Shown piece after piece: positions 62,375 through 64,000 of a DNA stretch of 64,000 bases (the stretch's first letter is position 1; every line of letters starts with the position of its first letter). The position numbers were made by a program, and so were the translations under genes. The stretch comes from Paraburkholderia dilworthii (GTDB taxonomy: Bacteria > Pseudomonadota > Gammaproteobacteria > Burkholderiales > Burkholderiaceae), in contig NZ_KI421431.1 of NCBI RefSeq assembly GCF_000472525.1, positions 70,987-134,986 of the forward strand. The letters are read 5' to 3'. The notes below the pieces were generated by a model. That model was given only the letters and a program-made list of their open reading frames with translations, ran no database searches and was not told the origin of the DNA.

Positions 62375-64000
62375 TCAACCCCTGTGATGCTCGTCGTGGC
62401 CACCGGAATGCTGCTCACCGTGTTGCGGCTGAGGTTGCGGACGGGGCTGTTGGGCCTGCGGTTGCTGGCGTGGCTCTGGGCGCGGCTGGGCTGGCTGCGG
62501 ATGAAACTCGGGACGAGGCACCTGTTGGGCCTGCGGTTGCGTATCTGACTTCTGACGCGGCTCCGACTGCGGTCGCTCAACCGCCCCACGGCCGCGTGCC
62601 TGCTTCATCTGATCTTGCGCCGCGCGTGGCTGCTGCACACTCGCCGCATTTTGCGCAGGACGTGGCAGGTCGCCTTGGTGCGTCGCTGCGTTCGGCTGAG
62701 CGCCAGCCTGCTGCGCGAGGTTTCCCCTAGGCGCCCGCGGATCTTCGCCGCCTCGCTGCCGGCTTTGCTGTGCTTGACCTGCCATTGGCTCATGCGGTTG
62801 TGTCCAGATGGGCTCATGGCGTCCAGTCAGGGCAGCTGCCTGGCTTTGCTGCCGGCCAGGTTGCCGGGCAGCTATTCCGCGTTGTTGCGCAAAGCCAGTG
62901 TTGCCGCCGGTCGCCTGCGGCGGACGCGGCACACCGTTCGACGACACGCCCGCTGCGCCCGGCTGCTGTCCGTTTGCCTGCCCAGGCATCCCGGGCCGCT
63001 CCTGCTGCCCGCCTGCGTGCTCCGGTTGACCTCTGACAGGCGCTTCGCCCGGCCGGTGCCCAGGCTGTTGCCCGCCATTCAGAGCACCGCCGTTCAGAGC
63101 ACTCCCCGAAAAAGTACCGCCCGAAGCGCCCGGCCCGGGTCGCCCGCCGTGCTCCGGCTGGGGGGCCGGTGCTCCCGCGGCCGCTCCAAGCACTCGTCCC
63201 GGAAGGTGCGACTGCACGACCCGCACGTTCTGCATCGGCAATGTACCGGGCCGGCCAGCCATGCGCGCCGGGACTGATGCCCGCACGATCGGCTGTCCCG
63301 CGCCAGGCACACGTCCGCCGTTTTGCGCGAACCGCTGTGCGAGGCCATCCCGGTAAGCGGGCGGCATCGACGGACTGCGCGTCGCGACTACCGGACGGGT
63401 GATCACGCCCGCTGGCGGCCGGTAATTGGCGTTGCGCTGACCCGGTCCGAAACTCTCGCGCACCGGTGCGATGCCCGGAGCGCCCGGATTGATCCGCGCG
63501 TTGCGCCACTGCGCGGGATCCACCTTCTGCGCAAAGCGTCCCGCGGGCTGTCCATGCACGAAAGCCGTCGCCGGCACTGCCGTCACGGCGCGCGGAGCCC
63601 GATAGTTGACGTACGTATTGCGGACGTTGGTGACGTTGCGGTTGTAGTTGTTGATGACCGTCGTCTGGTTCACGCGCTCGTAGTAACGTGGGCTCCAGTG
63701 ATCATGACCGCCCCAATGCGGCTGCCACCGTTCGCCCGGTCCGAGCGGGAACCACGCGACACCAGCCGCCACCGCGCCGCCGATCGCCAGGTTCACGCCC
63801 CAGTCGACTCCTCCCGCGCCCCTGCCGCCGACGAAAGCCACCAGCGCAGGCGCATAGACGGGCGGCGCGCTGGCCACGACCGGGCCCGGCACCCATGCCC
63901 AGGAATCGTCGACGTAAGCCCAGCGGCCGTAGTGGTAGGGCGCAAAGCCCCACGGCGCGTCGTCGACCCAGGTCCAGCCCCACGGCGCCTGCCATACCCA
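62375..64000 (-). CDS. DUF6600-type exported protein with Gln/Pro-rich tail, 5' end cut by window edge
   Basis: The reading frame is open to the right edge. It enters as WVWQAPWGWTWVDDAPWGF and continues through PYHYGRWAYVDDSWAWVPGP, the Trp/Tyr/Gly-rich motif of DUF6600 proteins, then GPGERWQPHWGGHDHWSPRY and NNYNRNVTNVRNTYVNYRAP. About 541 codons are visible. The last ~330 residues are low-complexity, rich in Gln, Pro, Gly and Ala, ending in a His-rich segment (GEQHSGGHDEHHRG). The family is secreted, often with a FecR-like N-terminal domain that lies outside the window. Function is unknown. Confidence 0.85.
   Translation of the reverse strand, partial: WVWQAPWGWTWVDDAPWGFAPYHYGRWAYVDDSWAWVPGPVVASAPPVYAPALVAFVGGRGAGGVDWGVNLAIGGAVAAGVAWFPLGPGERWQPHWGGHDHWSPRYYERVNQTTVINNYNRNVTNVRNTYVNYRAPRAVTAVPATAFVHGQPAGRFAQKVDPAQWRNARINPGAPGIAPVRESFGPGQRNANYRPPAGVITRPVVATRSPSMPPAYRDGLAQRFAQNGGRVPGAGQPIVRASVPARMAGRPGTLPMQNVRVVQSHLPGRVLGAAAGAPAPQPEHGGRPGPGASGGTFSGSALNGGALNGGQQPGHRPGEAPVRGQPEHAGGQQERPGMPGQANGQQPGAAGVSSNGVPRPPQATGGNTGFAQQRGIAARQPGRQQSQAAALTGRHEPIWTQPHEPMAGQAQQSRQRGGEDPRAPRGNLAQQAGAQPNAATHQGDLPRPAQNAASVQQPRAAQDQMKQARGRGAVERPQSEPRQKSDTQPQAQQVPRPEFHPQPAQPRPEPRQQPQAQQPRPQPQPQHGEQHSGGHDEHHRG

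Overview
This is a 64-kb piece of GC-rich, gene-dense bacterial chromosome, most probably the main chromosome of a Paraburkholderia or Burkholderia-like betaproteobacterium. The basis is the gene order gyrA-(DUF2059)-serC-pheA-hisC-tyrA-aroA-cmk-rpsA-ihfB-lapA-lapB-ugd-hldA-hldD, the tmRNA tag ANDDTFALAA, the NAD-linked formate dehydrogenase fdsGBA, and third-position G/C codon use throughout. The species assignment is inference. I see no prophage, plasmid, CRISPR array or intact insertion sequence. Most of the window is core metabolism and information processing.

Layout. 1-6.0 kb: fdsGBA (minus strand; fdsA runs off the left edge) diverges from a regulator with a ModE-like DNA-binding head and a periplasmic-binding-protein-like sensor domain. 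The 134-bp spacer holds symmetric candidate operators. 6.1-7.7 kb: a small exported protein, a COG4315 repeat protein and a twice-frameshifted ModA-like binding-protein gene. 7.9-10.7 kb: tmRNA, gph, ubiG and an OmpA-family protein, all minus strand. 11.2-25.6 kb: gyrA, a DUF2059 protein, the serine/aromatic amino acid block, cmk, rpsA, ihfB and lapAB. 25.7-29.2 kb: ugd, hldA and hldD (LPS sugar nucleotides). 29.3-35.1 kb: a ComEA-like protein, cysM, mltB, a class II HDAC-like deacylase, an ECHDC3-like crotonase and a monoacylglycerol-lipase-like hydrolase.

35.3-41.7 kb: metNIQ, then etfBA and an acyl-CoA dehydrogenase, which together move electrons from acyl-CoA oxidation to the quinone pool. 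41.8-46.9 kb: dadA divergent from an Lrp regulator, a radical SAM gene behind a near-ideal LexA box, a TM2 protein and a PQQ-type sugar dehydrogenase. 47-51.5 kb: the rpsP-rimM-trmD-rplS operon, a Nudix hydrolase and a CobD/CbiB-family protein. 51.6-58.5 kb: a DUF2007/rsgA/Ste24-protease operon, orn, mog, darP, pmbA and folA. 58.6-64 kb: an orphan exported protein, a VpsR-type sigma-54 activator, thyA and the C-terminal part of a DUF6600 protein (cut by the right edge).

The parts most worth a second look are mostly non-coding or degenerate: the fds spacer, the metN leader, a three-way-junction RNA between rpsA and ihfB, a palindrome resembling IS ends nested inside the cysM terminator, the LexA box with helically phased repeats in front of the radical SAM gene, the frameshifted ModA-like gene, and a crotonase that lacks both canonical glutamates. 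I did not find a convincing multi-gene system of an unknown kind.
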